Source: JAALLB01 sp964502215
Lineage (GTDB): Bacteria; Pseudomonadota; Alphaproteobacteria; Rhizobiales; Rhizobiaceae
NCBI GenBank assembly: GCA_964502215.1
Contig: CAZCUN010000006.1
Location: 1 to 64,000 of the forward strand
Direction: 5' to 3'
DNA length: 64,000 bases
The notes under the pieces were generated by a model. The model ran no database searches. It saw nothing but the letters and a program-made list of their open reading frames with translations, and was not told the origin of the DNA. Shown in pieces: positions 8,640 through 17,543 of the stretch; the stretch's first letter is position 1, and each line of letters starts with the position of its first letter. The translations under genes were made by a program, and so were the position numbers.

Positions 8640-10244
8640 TCAATTGGCATCTTCCAACACCATTGCTGCACATTTTTCGCCAATCATTATAGCAGGGGCA
8701 TTCGTATTCCCTGAAGTAATGATAGGCATAATTGAGCAATCTGCAACACGTAATCCCTCAATACCATGCAGTTTTAATCGTTCATCCACCACGGCATTTT
8801 TGTCACTGCCCATCTTGCAAGTGCCTGTTGGGTGATAAATTGTTGTTGAATTGGTTCTTGCCCAATCCAAAACCGAATCATAATCTTCGTAGTCCAAGTT
8901 TTCAGACGGGTTATGATGCCCTGTGATGATTTCTTTTAGCGGGCTATGCTGAGTTATTTTATGTGAAATCCTTAAACCTTCAACCAAAGTATCGCAGTCT
9001 AACTTTGTTGATAAGTAGTTTGGATGAATTTTTGGGTAGTCGCGTATATCACTTGAAGTAAGCTCAAGATGGCCAGCGCTTTCAGGCCTCATTTGTAAAA
9101 CAGAAGAAGTAAACCCAGAAAATTTATGTGGTCCTTCGGCTGGGCTATCAGCGCTCCAAGGTTGGATATGAAATTGTATGTCAGGCGTTGCTAGGTCTTC
9201 GCGTGTTTTTAAAAAGCCCGTTCCTAAACTAGCTGCCATCGTCATCGGGCCTGTGCGAGCTAGGAGATATTGAAGACCAATAAGGCCTTGTTTGATAAAA
9301 TTACCAATCTCAACATTTATGGTCGAAACATTTACCTTGTAGACTGGGCGAGCTTGTAAGTGGTCTTGCAAGTTTTGCCCAACCCCTGACAATTCGTGAA
9401 CAACTTCTATGCCATTCTTTTCAAGCTGATCTTTTGGTCCAATGCCAGATACCATCAAAATCTGCGGCGAACCTATTGCGCCTGATGAAAGCACAACTTC
9501 TTTGTTTGCTTTTAATTCGACGAGCTGTCCGTTATTACCACCCTGACGAATAATCACGCCTTTTACATTATTGTTTTCAATGATTAGTTTTTCAGCTTGT
9601 GAATTTGTAAATATCTTTAGATTTTTACGGCCTCTAATTGGCTTTAGATATGCAACTGCCGAAGAGCAACGCTTGCCATTTTTTGCGGTAAGCTGAAAAT
9701 AGCCAACGCCTTCTTGATCGCCATTGTTGTAATCTTCGTTCTCGTTATAGCCGCTGGCGACTGCTGATTCTATCCATGCATCAACAATGTCACGCTTTAA
9801 ACGTGTAGGGGAAACATTAAGTGGACCGCCTTTGCCGCGATCTTCGCCTGTGCCTTCTTCCCAGTTTTCCGACTTCTTAAAAAAGGGAAGTACATCATCC
9901 CAACCCCATCCAGCATTGCCCATTTGGCGCCAGCTGTCGAAGTCTTCAGCTTGCCCTCTTACATAGAGCAACCCATTAATGGAGCTTGAGCCGCCAAGTA
10001 CTTTGCCACGCGGCCAAGGGATGGATCTGCCATTTAACCCAGGGTCGTTTTCACTTTTATAACACCAGTCAGTTTTTGGATTTCCCATGGTTTTAAAGTA
10101 TCCAACGGGAACATGAATCCATGGATTTGTGTCTTTGCTACCTGCTTCAACAAGCGCCACTTTATAGCGTCCATCCTCTGACAACCTATTAGCCAGAGGG
10201 CATCCGGCAGAACCGGCACCTATAACGATAAAGTCAAAGTCCAA
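8640..10244 (-). CDS. GMC family FAD-dependent oxidoreductase (choline dehydrogenase-like)
   Basis: Flavoprotein of 534 residues that oxidises an alcohol. The FAD-binding motif GAGSAG is at 9-14, the GMC signature is in the PRGKVLGGSSSING region near residue 85, and the catalytic pair appears as His471 (YHPTGTCKMG) and Asn513 (GNTNAP). The start is TTG, supported by a GGAGGA ribosome site eight bases upstream and by the fold beginning directly after it. The IclR regulator is transcribed divergently 171 bases away and is the likely controller. No betaine aldehyde dehydrogenase or choline importer is adjacent, so an alkyl or aryl alcohol is as likely a substrate as choline. Confidence 0.9.
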   Translation of the reverse strand: MDFDFIVIGAGSAGCPLANRLSEDGRYKVALVEAGSKDTNPWIHVPVGYFKTMGNPKTDWCYKSENDPGLNGRSIPWPRGKVLGGSSSINGLLYVRGQAEDFDSWRQMGNAGWGWDDVLPFFKKSENWEEGTGEDRGKGGPLNVSPTRLKRDIVDAWIESAVASGYNENEDYNNGDQEGVGYFQLTAKNGKRCSSAVAYLKPIRGRKNLKIFTNSQAEKLIIENNNVKGVIIRQGGNNGQLVELKANKEVVLSSGAIGSPQILMVSGIGPKDQLEKNGIEVVHELSGVGQNLQDHLQARPVYKVNVSTINVEIGNFIKQGLIGLQYLLARTGPMTMAASLGTGFLKTREDLATPDIQFHIQPWSADSPAEGPHKFSGFTSSVLQMRPESAGHLELTSSDIRDYPKIHPNYLSTKLDCDTLVEGLRISHKITQHSPLKEIITGHHNPSENLDYEDYDSVLDWARTNSTTIYHPTGTCKMGSDKNAVVDERLKLHGIEGLRVADCSIMPIITSGNTNAPAIMIGEKCAAMVLEDAN

Positions 10245-10265
10245 ATAAAATTCCTCCAGGTACTA

Positions 10266-10297
10266 GACAAAAAGCTCAAAAAATGAGACTTTTTGTC
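10266..10297. promoter_or_regulatory. Imperfect inverted repeat upstream of the GMC oxidoreductase
   Basis: Arms of 13-14 bases (10266-10278 and 10284-10297) match except for one inserted A, around a five-A centre. It lies 22-53 bases upstream of the GMC start. It could be an operator or a leader hairpin. A second, weaker repeat, TTCACA/TGTGGAA at 10354-10369, lies nearer the iclR start and resembles IclR-family operator half-sites. Confidence 0.4.
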
Positions 10298-10415
10298 CCG
10301 ATACTTAATCAGAACATGGTTTTTGATTTTGTGCAAGTAGGTTAAGTAATTTTTTCACAAGGTGTGGAACTTCTGATCAGCAGGCTCAAAGCTAAAATTT
10401 GGATTAAAATATAAA

Positions 10416-11180
10416 ATGAGTGATATTGAAGAGCGCATACCCACTAATTTGAGAACACTCAAAATTCTCGAGGTATTAGGCAATAGCGAAACCCCCATGA
10501 CACCGACGCAAATCAATCAGGTTTTGGGATTGCCGAAGCAAACCATTCATAGGCTTTGCTCGACATTGGTACAAGAGGGATACTTATCAAGAGAGATAAA
10601 TGGTAAGCGCTTGCAACCTTCATCAAGAACTAAAGCAATTGCTTCAGGTGTTTTATTTAATGCAAACAACCAAATCGTTTTACGACAAGTTCTTGAAGGC
10701 ATTGCAACGAAGGTGAAGGAAACTATCAATCTAGCCGTGCCTGGTGAAGCGGGCATGATGTATCTAAAACGGGTTGAAACAGATTGGGCTTTTCGGATAC
10801 AGCTTTCAGAAGGAACGCATGTTCCTTTTTACTGTACAGCTAGTGGTAAGGTTTATTTGAGTAGTCTATCGCAGTCCTTAAAGCAGACTATGGTCCATAA
10901 AATGGATTTGTGTTCAAAAACTGAAAATACTGTTGTCGATCCGCAGAAGCTTCTTAAACAGCTAGCAGAAATTTCAAAAAATGGTTATGCGCTCGATAAT
11001 GAAGAGTTTATGGAGGGGATGGTTGCTGTCGCTGTACCAGTTCTCGATAAGAATTCTAAATATTGTGCTTCTCTGGCAATTCATGGTCCAACGCAACGTA
11101 TGTCTCTAGATATGGCGCGTGCGTATCGGGAGTTTCTTTTTGAGGGGGCAGAGGCGCTAAGTGGCGAACTCTTTACCTGA
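10416..11180 (+). CDS. IclR family transcriptional regulator
   Basis: DNA-binding regulator of 254 residues. The N-terminal winged helix-turn-helix lies at about 10-65 (TPTQINQVLGLPKQTIHRLCSTL), followed by the IclR effector-binding domain with the typical ASGKVYLS segment and the NEEFMEGMVAVAVPV signature. It is transcribed away from the GMC oxidoreductase gene, the usual layout for a local repressor or activator of a catabolic gene. The effector is unknown. No clear ribosome site precedes the ATG. It converges with the FemAB/GNAT-like gene downstream. Confidence 0.92.
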   Translation: MSDIEERIPTNLRTLKILEVLGNSETPMTPTQINQVLGLPKQTIHRLCSTLVQEGYLSREINGKRLQPSSRTKAIASGVLFNANNQIVLRQVLEGIATKVKETINLAVPGEAGMMYLKRVETDWAFRIQLSEGTHVPFYCTASGKVYLSSLSQSLKQTMVHKMDLCSKTENTVVDPQKLLKQLAEISKNGYALDNEEFMEGMVAVAVPVLDKNSKYCASLAIHGPTQRMSLDMARAYREFLFEGAEALSGELFT

Positions 11181-11198
11181 GCCAATAGTTGAGTTGCG

Positions 11199-12449
11199 CT
11201 ATTTATTCGATAGTATTTTGAAAGACTCAAGCATCTTCTTGCGCGTGTTTGCGTCTGAAAAATGATATAACGATTTAAGCTTTGGTCTTACCTGTTGTTT
11301 CCAAACCATAGCATATAATTTGCCCTTTTTTGAAAAAGGAATATTACAACTTATGACATCATGTTTTGTGTTGCGCCATGAACTTTTATATTCAGAAGGG
11401 TCGTGCAGTAAGTCAAAGGTCTTGATGTTATTTTCAAAAGCCCACTGTTGTGTCATTGCCATTTGAACTTTGCCTGGAGTAAAATTTTTCCAATCAGAGT
11501 CAAATGCACCTAGATATGAATAGTAATGATTTTGGTAAAGCATGCCAAGTTCAACTGCTAAAGGCTTATTATCAAGATACATGCAGTGTGCCATTGCGCC
11601 TTGCGGTATTTTGGATTTTGTCTTGTCTTGATCTTGCAATTTTTCCAAGCTTTGGAACATTAACTTTGTACGTGGCTCAGCCAGAATACCGCCCTTACGG
11701 CCTGAATCTTCAAGCCATTCTATTTTTTGAATTAAAGCCCATTCTATGAGTTCGTTGTAGGCTTTGCTTCCTGCGAAATGTGTTGCATAAGATAAGTTTC
11801 CCTCAGCACTTAATTTTTTATGTGCCCGACGCCTGTTCTTTCTTTGTGATCTAGAAAGTGATGCGCTATACTCTTCCCATGACATATTTTGCTCTTTTAC
11901 AAGCATCGATGAAGCAAGGTTTGATTTTTCGTGAATTCCTCGGTTCCCAATAATTTGGTCTATAATGCTATCTTTTGGGTAGTGATTGATCGAAATACAG
12001 TCAATTTTATGATGATTAGAGATCGCTTCAAAAACGCTCTTTCCAAGTTCAAGATTAAAATGTGATGGATCGAACAAGATATTTGTATATTGGCCAAGTG
12101 GCTCTGTTGCCGATACCAAAAGTTTCAAATTGGTACGCGATTGAATGCGCATAAGCGGCCAGATCATAATTGCTTTTGAGCCATGCCATAAAACAAATGT
12201 CTGCGGCAGCGGGCAATGTTTATTGCTCATATCATCTGAATATTGACGGTGATACTCCACACACCAGTTGTAGGTTTGAAAAAATGCAAAAGCTTCTTTA
12301 TTTGCTTTTTCAAGAGCCTGCCATTCGGTTTTTATCTCGCTCATTGCTTCAATGCTTTCTAGGCACTCAAGACGCAATTCAGTTTTGGATTCAGCAAAAT
12401 CAGAATTATTGTTTATGTATGAAATAAATTTTTTAGAATTATTTTGCAT
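11199..12449 (-). CDS. FemAB/GNAT-like acyltransferase (BioF2-like domain)
   Basis: Cytoplasmic protein of about 416 residues of the CelD/BioF2-like acetyltransferase family. The C-terminal half contains the GNAT-like core (ALAVELGMLYQNHYYSYLGAFD, then TPGKVQMAMTQQWAFENNIKTFDLLHD). The N-terminal half has the family's TFVLWHGSKAIMIWPLM strand region. Relatives are found in polysaccharide or cell-envelope gene clusters, but no such cluster is present here. I prefer the ATG at 12449 to an in-frame TTG at 12464 because no ribosome site serves the TTG. Upstream sequence is very AT-rich. The acyl donor and acceptor are not known. Confidence 0.75.
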   Translation of the reverse strand: MQNNSKKFISYINNNSDFAESKTELRLECLESIEAMSEIKTEWQALEKANKEAFAFFQTYNWCVEYHRQYSDDMSNKHCPLPQTFVLWHGSKAIMIWPLMRIQSRTNLKLLVSATEPLGQYTNILFDPSHFNLELGKSVFEAISNHHKIDCISINHYPKDSIIDQIIGNRGIHEKSNLASSMLVKEQNMSWEEYSASLSRSQRKNRRRAHKKLSAEGNLSYATHFAGSKAYNELIEWALIQKIEWLEDSGRKGGILAEPRTKLMFQSLEKLQDQDKTKSKIPQGAMAHCMYLDNKPLAVELGMLYQNHYYSYLGAFDSDWKNFTPGKVQMAMTQQWAFENNIKTFDLLHDPSEYKSSWRNTKHDVISCNIPFSKKGKLYAMVWKQQVRPKLKSLYHFSDANTRKKMLESFKILSNK

Positions 12450-12590
12450 GAACACTTTACTCAAATTAATTATTATATTTGAACGTAATATAATAAAAAT
12501 AGTTTCAGGAATTGTTAAATTCGGTTGAAATCATATGCATTTTCAATCCATGGTTAGCAGAATGTAAATCAATAAACAGGAGATAATATC

Positions 12591-12998
12591 ATGGTAGAAC
12601 TAAGCGGTTCATGTCTTTGTGGCAATGTATCTTACAAAGGATCGGGTGATGTGAAAATGGTGATGAACTGCCATTGCACAGATTGCCAACAAGCTACGGG
12701 GTCTGTTCACGCTACGATGATCTTTGTGGTAGAAGATGCGGTGGAGTTTTCAGGTAACGTCTCAAAATTTGATCATCCTGCCGATAGTGGTAACACACTT
12801 AGTAAGCTTTTTTGTGGTACTTGCGGTTCTCAGGTTGCAGGGAAAAATACAGGTCGTGCTGGTGTGCTAGGGCTAAGGGCAGGGTGCCTTGATCAAAAAG
12901 ACCTTATAAACCCAGGCGCAAATATTTTTTGCGACAGCGCTATTCATTCAACTGCAATGAACCCTAAATTGAAAAAGTTTACAGGGATGCCTGGGTAA
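12591..12998 (+). CDS. GFA family zinc protein
   Basis: Small protein of 135 residues of the GFA (glutathione-dependent formaldehyde-activating-like) family, with its full set of zinc cysteines: Cys8 and Cys10 (SCLCGNVSY), Cys27, Cys29 and Cys32 (CHCTDC), and Cys75 and Cys78 (CGTCGS). A clear AGGAG ribosome site precedes the ATG. Most family members have no proven enzymatic activity, and the original formaldehyde-glutathione role should not be assumed. It stands alone between two intergenic gaps of just over 100 bases. Confidence 0.88.
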   Translation: MVELSGSCLCGNVSYKGSGDVKMVMNCHCTDCQQATGSVHATMIFVVEDAVEFSGNVSKFDHPADSGNTLSKLFCGTCGSQVAGKNTGRAGVLGLRAGCLDQKDLINPGANIFCDSAIHSTAMNPKLKKFTGMPG

Positions 12999-13109
12999 AT
13001 TTTCAAAAAGCAAAAGAAATTTTAAAAGCTACCCTGTAATAGCTTGCATGATGGTTTTATCGGTTTAAGGTTCTCATTCAAGGATCAAACAATTTAAAGA
13101 ATTAGTCCC

Positions 13110-14351
13110 GTGCGACTTATAATTTCACTTTCAGCGCTTTTGATATCTGTTGTTTTTGTGCAGGTTGGAACGGGTTCTCTTGGTCCACTTGATGCACTTT
13201 CTGGATTGGCGCTTGGGTTCTCTCCAACTGAAATTGGGTATCTTGGGTCAGCGCATTTCTTTGGCTTTTTTATCGGGTGCGTGCTCAGCCCTTATTTGGT
13301 CATTCGTTCTGGCCATGCGCGTGCCTTTGCGGTTATGGCTGCGGTTTCAACGATCTCAATTATTTTGCACCCTGTCGTTCAAGAAGCATGGTTTTGGATG
13401 ATCTTAAGGGTGATGACTGGGTTTGCGATTGCTGGCGCGTATACGGTTATTGAGAGTTGGTTGCAGTCAAAGTTAAACAGCGAAAATCGCGGTACTGTGT
13501 TTTCGATTTATCGAATGGTTGATATGGTTGGCACACTTTTATCACAAGTTGTAATTGCGGGTTTAACGCCTGCTGCATATGTTTCTTATAATCTAATTGC
13601 AGTAGTGGCATGTATGGCTCTTGTGCCTTTAGCGCTTACACAAACATCTGTGTCGTCTTTGCCAAAGGCGCAAAAGTTTAAACCTCTTTTTGTTTATACA
13701 TTGTCACCGCTAGCTGCTCTTGGGGTAATTGTTGTCGGTGTAACAAATTCCTCTTTTAGAATGGTTGCACCAGTTTACGCATCTCAATCAGGTCTTTCAA
13801 AAGATGAAATTGCGGTGTTTTTAGCGCTGGCGATTATTGGTGGGTTGGTTGCGCAATTACCTGCGGGTATCATTGCGGATAGAATTAGCAGGCGCACAAC
13901 TTTGATAGGGTTTAGTGTTTTAGCAATATTGGTTTGTGCGGCAATTTCATTTGAATTTATTGACGAAGTAGCTGGTATTCCGTTTGTTTATATTGGTAGT
14001 TTTCTTTTTGGGTTTGCTACTTTGCCGATATATTCTGTTTGTGCCTCGCATGCGAGTGATTTTGCCAAACAAGATGAAATGCTTGCGATGAGTGCCTCCT
14101 TGATTTTTTTCTATGCGTTGGGGTCAGTTCTTGCGCCGTCTTTTGCCGGTTATCTGATTGAAGAGTATGGGCCACAAGCAATGTTTAACTTGATACTGGT
14201 CGCGCATTTGGCCTTGCTTATTTATACGGTCTGGCGCTTTGTCGTAGGGCGCGTTGGTGCAAAGCAGCGTCCGTATAATTATATGCCAAGAACATCACTC
14301 TTCATTGCTGATATTGTTCGTCGTAAGAAACGCAGTGGTGAGCAAAAGTAA
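13110..14351 (+). CDS. MFS transporter (YcaD-like)
   Basis: Major facilitator protein of 413 residues with about twelve membrane helices. It has the intracellular loop motif between helices 8 and 9 (GIIADRISRRTTLIG) and overall resemblance to the YcaD family of uncharacterised bacterial MFS proteins. The start is GTG with only a weak ribosome site. Its stop codon shares one base with the start of the next gene (TAATG), so the two are translationally coupled. Substrate and direction of transport are unknown. Confidence 0.85.
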   Translation: MRLIISLSALLISVVFVQVGTGSLGPLDALSGLALGFSPTEIGYLGSAHFFGFFIGCVLSPYLVIRSGHARAFAVMAAVSTISIILHPVVQEAWFWMILRVMTGFAIAGAYTVIESWLQSKLNSENRGTVFSIYRMVDMVGTLLSQVVIAGLTPAAYVSYNLIAVVACMALVPLALTQTSVSSLPKAQKFKPLFVYTLSPLAALGVIVVGVTNSSFRMVAPVYASQSGLSKDEIAVFLALAIIGGLVAQLPAGIIADRISRRTTLIGFSVLAILVCAAISFEFIDEVAGIPFVYIGSFLFGFATLPIYSVCASHASDFAKQDEMLAMSASLIFFYALGSVLAPSFAGYLIEEYGPQAMFNLILVAHLALLIYTVWRFVVGRVGAKQRPYNYMPRTSLFIADIVRRKKRSGEQK

Positions 14352-15100
14352 TGGTCTTTGGTGTTGAGATTATTTCACTTGTCCAAGTCATGATGATTTT
14401 TTTCATTGCGGGGTCTGTAAAGGGCGTTTTAGGGTTTGGACTTCCGCTAATTACAATGTCGCTCTTGCCGTTTGTTATTCCTGTTGAGTTAGCGATTGTG
14501 CTTTCTGCACTTGTTCAACCTGCAACCAATATCGGGCAGTTGATTTCTACGGGTGGGGCAAAGCAAGCATTTAAATCAACTTGGACTATATTGCTTGCGC
14601 TTGTACCAAGCGTTGCATTTGGCGCCTGGTTTTTGAATTCACTTGAGGGAAATTCACATCTTCTTATTCTTGGGTTAACGCTGATAGGGTTTGCTGTTCA
14701 CAGTTTATCTGGGTTTAGCTTTTTGATTTCTAAGGAACGTCAGAGCTTTGCAGGTGTTTTCACTGGATTGGTTGCTGGATTAGTTGGTGTCTTAACCTCT
14801 ATCAATGGTATGTTTTTTATCATGTATCTTGTTGGTATAGGGACTGATAGACAAGCCTTCAGGGCTGCAATTGCTCTTTTGTTTATCGTATCTGGTGTTT
14901 TGATAAATTCGGGCTTCTGGTTTGCGGGGCTATTAAATCAAAATAACATATTGATTGGATTACTGGTGCTAATTCCGTGCTTTCTGGGCATGTCTTTTGG
15001 CAATAAAATTGGCGAACGTATTCCTAACGATGCGTTTCGTAGAGTGATACTCTATGTGTTGTTATTAATAGGCGGTTTGTTTATTTGGCGTGGGTTGTAA
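14351..15100 (+). CDS. TauE/SafE family membrane exporter
   Basis: Membrane protein of 249 residues with about eight helices and the two internally related halves typical of TauE/SafE proteins (VKGVLGFGLPLITMSLLPF near the start and a repeat of the theme in the second half). Family members move sulfite, sulfoacetate or other organosulfur anions. It overlaps the upstream MFS gene by one base, an unusual pairing that suggests a shared transport task. It converges with the flavin reductase gene, leaving only two bases between them. Confidence 0.85.
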   Translation: MVFGVEIISLVQVMMIFFIAGSVKGVLGFGLPLITMSLLPFVIPVELAIVLSALVQPATNIGQLISTGGAKQAFKSTWTILLALVPSVAFGAWFLNSLEGNSHLLILGLTLIGFAVHSLSGFSFLISKERQSFAGVFTGLVAGLVGVLTSINGMFFIMYLVGIGTDRQAFRAAIALLFIVSGVLINSGFWFAGLLNQNNILIGLLVLIPCFLGMSFGNKIGERIPNDAFRRVILYVLLLIGGLFIWRGL

Positions 15101-15102
15101 AC

Positions 15103-15603
15103 CTAGCCTTCAATATCAGAAATACGCTTAAATTTTCTGTCCATGTATATTAAAGGCGTAAAGTTTCCTGCGTGTGTTTCAATAACCTTGCCGGTACATA
15201 TTACATGACTGCCAGAGATTAGCTTTTCATCTAATTTGCAGATAAATGCAGTTGCGCCTGAAATAACAGGTGAGGGACCTTTTGAATTAGTCAGGTCAAT
15301 ACCTTCAAAGCGGTCTGCAAATTCATTGTCATGAAACCCTGCAAAACGTTCTGCAATGTGTTTTGCGCCTTCGGGTAAAACGTTCACACAGAAATCATTG
15401 TTTTCTTGTATCATTTCCAAAGTGCCGCTATCAGAATTTAAACATACTAATACAGTTGGTGGGTCTGCTGATACAGATGAAAATGCACTTACAGTTGCAC
15501 CTGACCTTCCTGCTTTTCCATCTGTTGTAACCACTGTAACGCTATTTGCTACAAAGCGCATGCCGCTTAAAAAGGTGTCGCGAAGGGTGTCTTGATTGTT
15601 CAT
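15103..15603 (-). CDS. Flavin reductase family protein (FMN-binding split barrel)
   Basis: Protein of 166 residues with the flavin reductase-like split barrel: GMRFVANSVTVVTT at the start, GATVSAFSSVSADPPTVLVCLN in the FMN site, and the later SHVICTGKV segment. Such proteins supply reduced flavin to two-component monooxygenases or reduce flavin directly. No oxygenase partner is adjacent. An AAGG ribosome site precedes the ATG. The 200-base gap to the divergent CoxG-like gene holds no recognised operator. Confidence 0.88.
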   Translation of the reverse strand: MNNQDTLRDTFLSGMRFVANSVTVVTTDGKAGRSGATVSAFSSVSADPPTVLVCLNSDSGTLEMIQENNDFCVNVLPEGAKHIAERFAGFHDNEFADRFEGIDLTNSKGPSPVISGATAFICKLDEKLISGSHVICTGKVIETHAGNFTPLIYMDRKFKRISDIEG

Positions 15604-15803
15604 AATGACCTTAATTTTTTAACCCAATAGATGCTCAGCCGTCACCTTAGCTGGAATTGAAAATATTTCGACCATAAAATCAATGCTTAGAGTGTAAATA
15701 CGTATGAATTTTATTCTTTGGTTGCTCTTCTTGGTTGAAATGCCTATTTTAGATGTCAAAGATAGGCTCGTTGCCAATTTGATTCATGTAAAAGGCTTAA
15801 ACT

Positions 15804-16250
15804 ATGGAATTAGAAGATGAAATTCGAATCGAGGCGCCAAGAGATAGAGTTTATGCTGGGTTGAATGATCCAGAAATTTTAAAGCAGTGTATCCCTGGAT
15901 GTGAAGAACTGGTGAAACATTCAGATACAGACCTTGAGGCTAAGGTGACTTTGAAAATAGGTCCTGTGAAAGCTAAGTTTAGTGGTAATGTTGCTCTTAA
16001 TCCTATTAATCCGCCCGAACAGTTTTCGCTTACAGGTGAGGGCAGTGGTGGTATTGCAGGATTTGCTAAAGGCGGCGCTGATGTTGAGCTTATTGAAGAT
16101 GGCGATGCCACGATATTGCGTTATACTGCAAAGGCTGATGTCGGTGGTAAGATTGCACAATTAGGCAGCCGGCTTGTTGTCAGTACCTCTAAAAAGCTTG
16201 CGGGAAAGTTTTTTGAAAACTTTGCGACCGTACTTAATGAGCAGAATTAA
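15804..16250 (+). CDS. CoxG/SRPBCC family protein
   Basis: Protein of 148 residues of the CO dehydrogenase subunit G (CoxG) family, a START/SRPBCC fold. It has the family pattern of an N-terminal APRDRVYAGLNDPEIL, a central KIGPVKAKFSGNV, and GGIAGFAKGGADVEL. CoxG helps assemble or anchor molybdenum CO dehydrogenase in known systems, but many alphaproteobacteria carry stand-alone copies. This copy lacks the long proline-rich linker and membrane anchor of some family members. It lies 31 bases before tspO and near the tungstate transporter, which hints at, but does not prove, a Mo/W link. Confidence 0.82.
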   Translation: MELEDEIRIEAPRDRVYAGLNDPEILKQCIPGCEELVKHSDTDLEAKVTLKIGPVKAKFSGNVALNPINPPEQFSLTGEGSGGIAGFAKGGADVELIEDGDATILRYTAKADVGGKIAQLGSRLVVSTSKKLAGKFFENFATVLNEQN

Positions 16251-16281
16251 AATATAAGACTGAAAAATTAGAAAGATAAAT

Positions 16282-16731
16282 ATGTTATCTGGAATTATAA
16301 TAGCTGGCCTTGTCTTTGCCGCCGCAGCTACTGGCGGCTTGTTTAAGCCTGGTGTTTGGTATGATGGGTTAAACAAACCAGTTTGGACGCCGCCTTCTTG
16401 GGCTTTTCCTGTCGTTTGGACAATTCTTTATTGCATGATTGCATATGCGGGGTGGCTTGTTTGGAATTTAGACGCAACCTTGTCGATCGCCCTTTGGATT
16501 TGTCAGCTTCTTGTAAATGGGTTTTGGTCTTATCTTTTCTTCGGTGCTAAAAATATGAAAGCGGGTATGGTGGACGTTGTGCTTTTATGGGCGCTGATTG
16601 CAGCATTCATCATTGTAACTTATCCAATTTCGCAATTAGCCGCCATATTATTTATGCCGTATTTATTGTGGGTTAGTATTGCATCATTATTAAATTTACG
16701 AATGATACAACTCAACCCAAATGAGGCTTAA
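16282..16731 (+). CDS. tspO: TspO/MBR family membrane protein
   Basis: Five-helix membrane protein of 149 residues rich in tryptophan, with the family signature WYDGLNKPVWTPPSWAFPVVW and the later helix pattern LWICQLLVNGFWSYLFFGAKN. TspO binds porphyrins and in Rhodobacter modulates pigment and tetrapyrrole gene expression. No tetrapyrrole genes are adjacent. Its stop codon overlaps that of tupA on the opposite strand (TTAA at 16728-16731). The N-terminus is a few residues shorter than many homologues. Confidence 0.93.
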   Translation: MLSGIIIAGLVFAAAATGGLFKPGVWYDGLNKPVWTPPSWAFPVVWTILYCMIAYAGWLVWNLDATLSIALWICQLLVNGFWSYLFFGAKNMKAGMVDVVLLWALIAAFIIVTYPISQLAAILFMPYLLWVSIASLLNLRMIQLNPNEA

Positions 16732-17543
16732 TTTGCTTTTGCATTTGGCGTGAAAAGTTTCTGGCCATCTATTGTATAGCTGCCGATGATCGCTTGAGCT
16801 TTTTCGCTGGTTAGCCACTGTTCTAATTTTTGGGCAAGGGTAACTTTGACATGTGAATGCTTGTCTGGATTGATTGGTAAATACGTATATTGGTTGAATA
16901 AAACAGGGTCGCCTGAAAATAAAAGATTTAGATCGCCTTTGTTGCCAAACTTTAGCCAACTAGCGCGATCTGACATTAAGTAGGCATTCATACCACTGCC
17001 CACATTTAGCGTTGCTCCCATTCCAGAACCAACTGCGCGATACCAACTTGCATCAAAACTTTTTATATCTAAGTTTGCGGCTTTCCAAAGGGATAATTCT
17101 TTTCTGTGTGTGCCGCTATCATCGCCACGGCTAATAAAGAGCGATTTTGTAAGCGCAATTTTATTAAGCGCTTGGGTTGCTGAGTTAGATTTATTTATTT
17201 TTGCAGGGTCAGATGTTGGGCCGATAATGACAAAATCATTATACATTATTTCTCGACGATGAGTGCTGAAACCTTGTGACACAAATTCTTGTTCAGCTTT
17301 TTTAGAATGAACTAGAATAGCATCAACATCACCCGCTCGGCCTAATTTAAGTGCTTGCCCTGTTCCAACAATTAAAAGTTGAACATCCAAACCAATGTCT
17401 TTTTTAATTTGAGGAAGCAGAACGTCTGAGAGGCCTGAATTGTTAAATGAGGTCGTAACAGCAAGGCGGATTTCAGCTGCAATTGAATGAGTGCTTAGGG
17501 TTATGGAAAATATTAAAATAAGCATTTGCAAAGAAAAATTCAT
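16728..17543 (-). CDS. tupA: Tungstate ABC transporter substrate-binding protein
   Basis: Periplasmic binding protein of 271 residues with a signal peptide of about 22 residues. The tungstate/molybdate oxyanion-binding motifs of TupA are clear: TTSFNNSGLSDVLLP near the N-terminus, VGTGQALKLGRAGDVDAILVH, MYNDFVIIGP and SRGDDSGTHRKELSLW. The TTS and DDSGT segments are those that hold the oxyanion in TupA proteins. It is the last gene of tupB-tupC-tupA and overlaps tupC by 4 bases. Tungstate feeds tungsten enzymes such as some formate dehydrogenases; none is in the window, though fdhD is about 25 kb away. Confidence 0.92.
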   Translation of the reverse strand: MNFSLQMLILIFSITLSTHSIAAEIRLAVTTSFNNSGLSDVLLPQIKKDIGLDVQLLIVGTGQALKLGRAGDVDAILVHSKKAEQEFVSQGFSTHRREIMYNDFVIIGPTSDPAKINKSNSATQALNKIALTKSLFISRGDDSGTHRKELSLWKAANLDIKSFDASWYRAVGSGMGATLNVGSGMNAYLMSDRASWLKFGNKGDLNLLFSGDPVLFNQYTYLPINPDKHSHVKVTLAQKLEQWLTSEKAQAIIGSYTIDGQKLFTPNAKAN

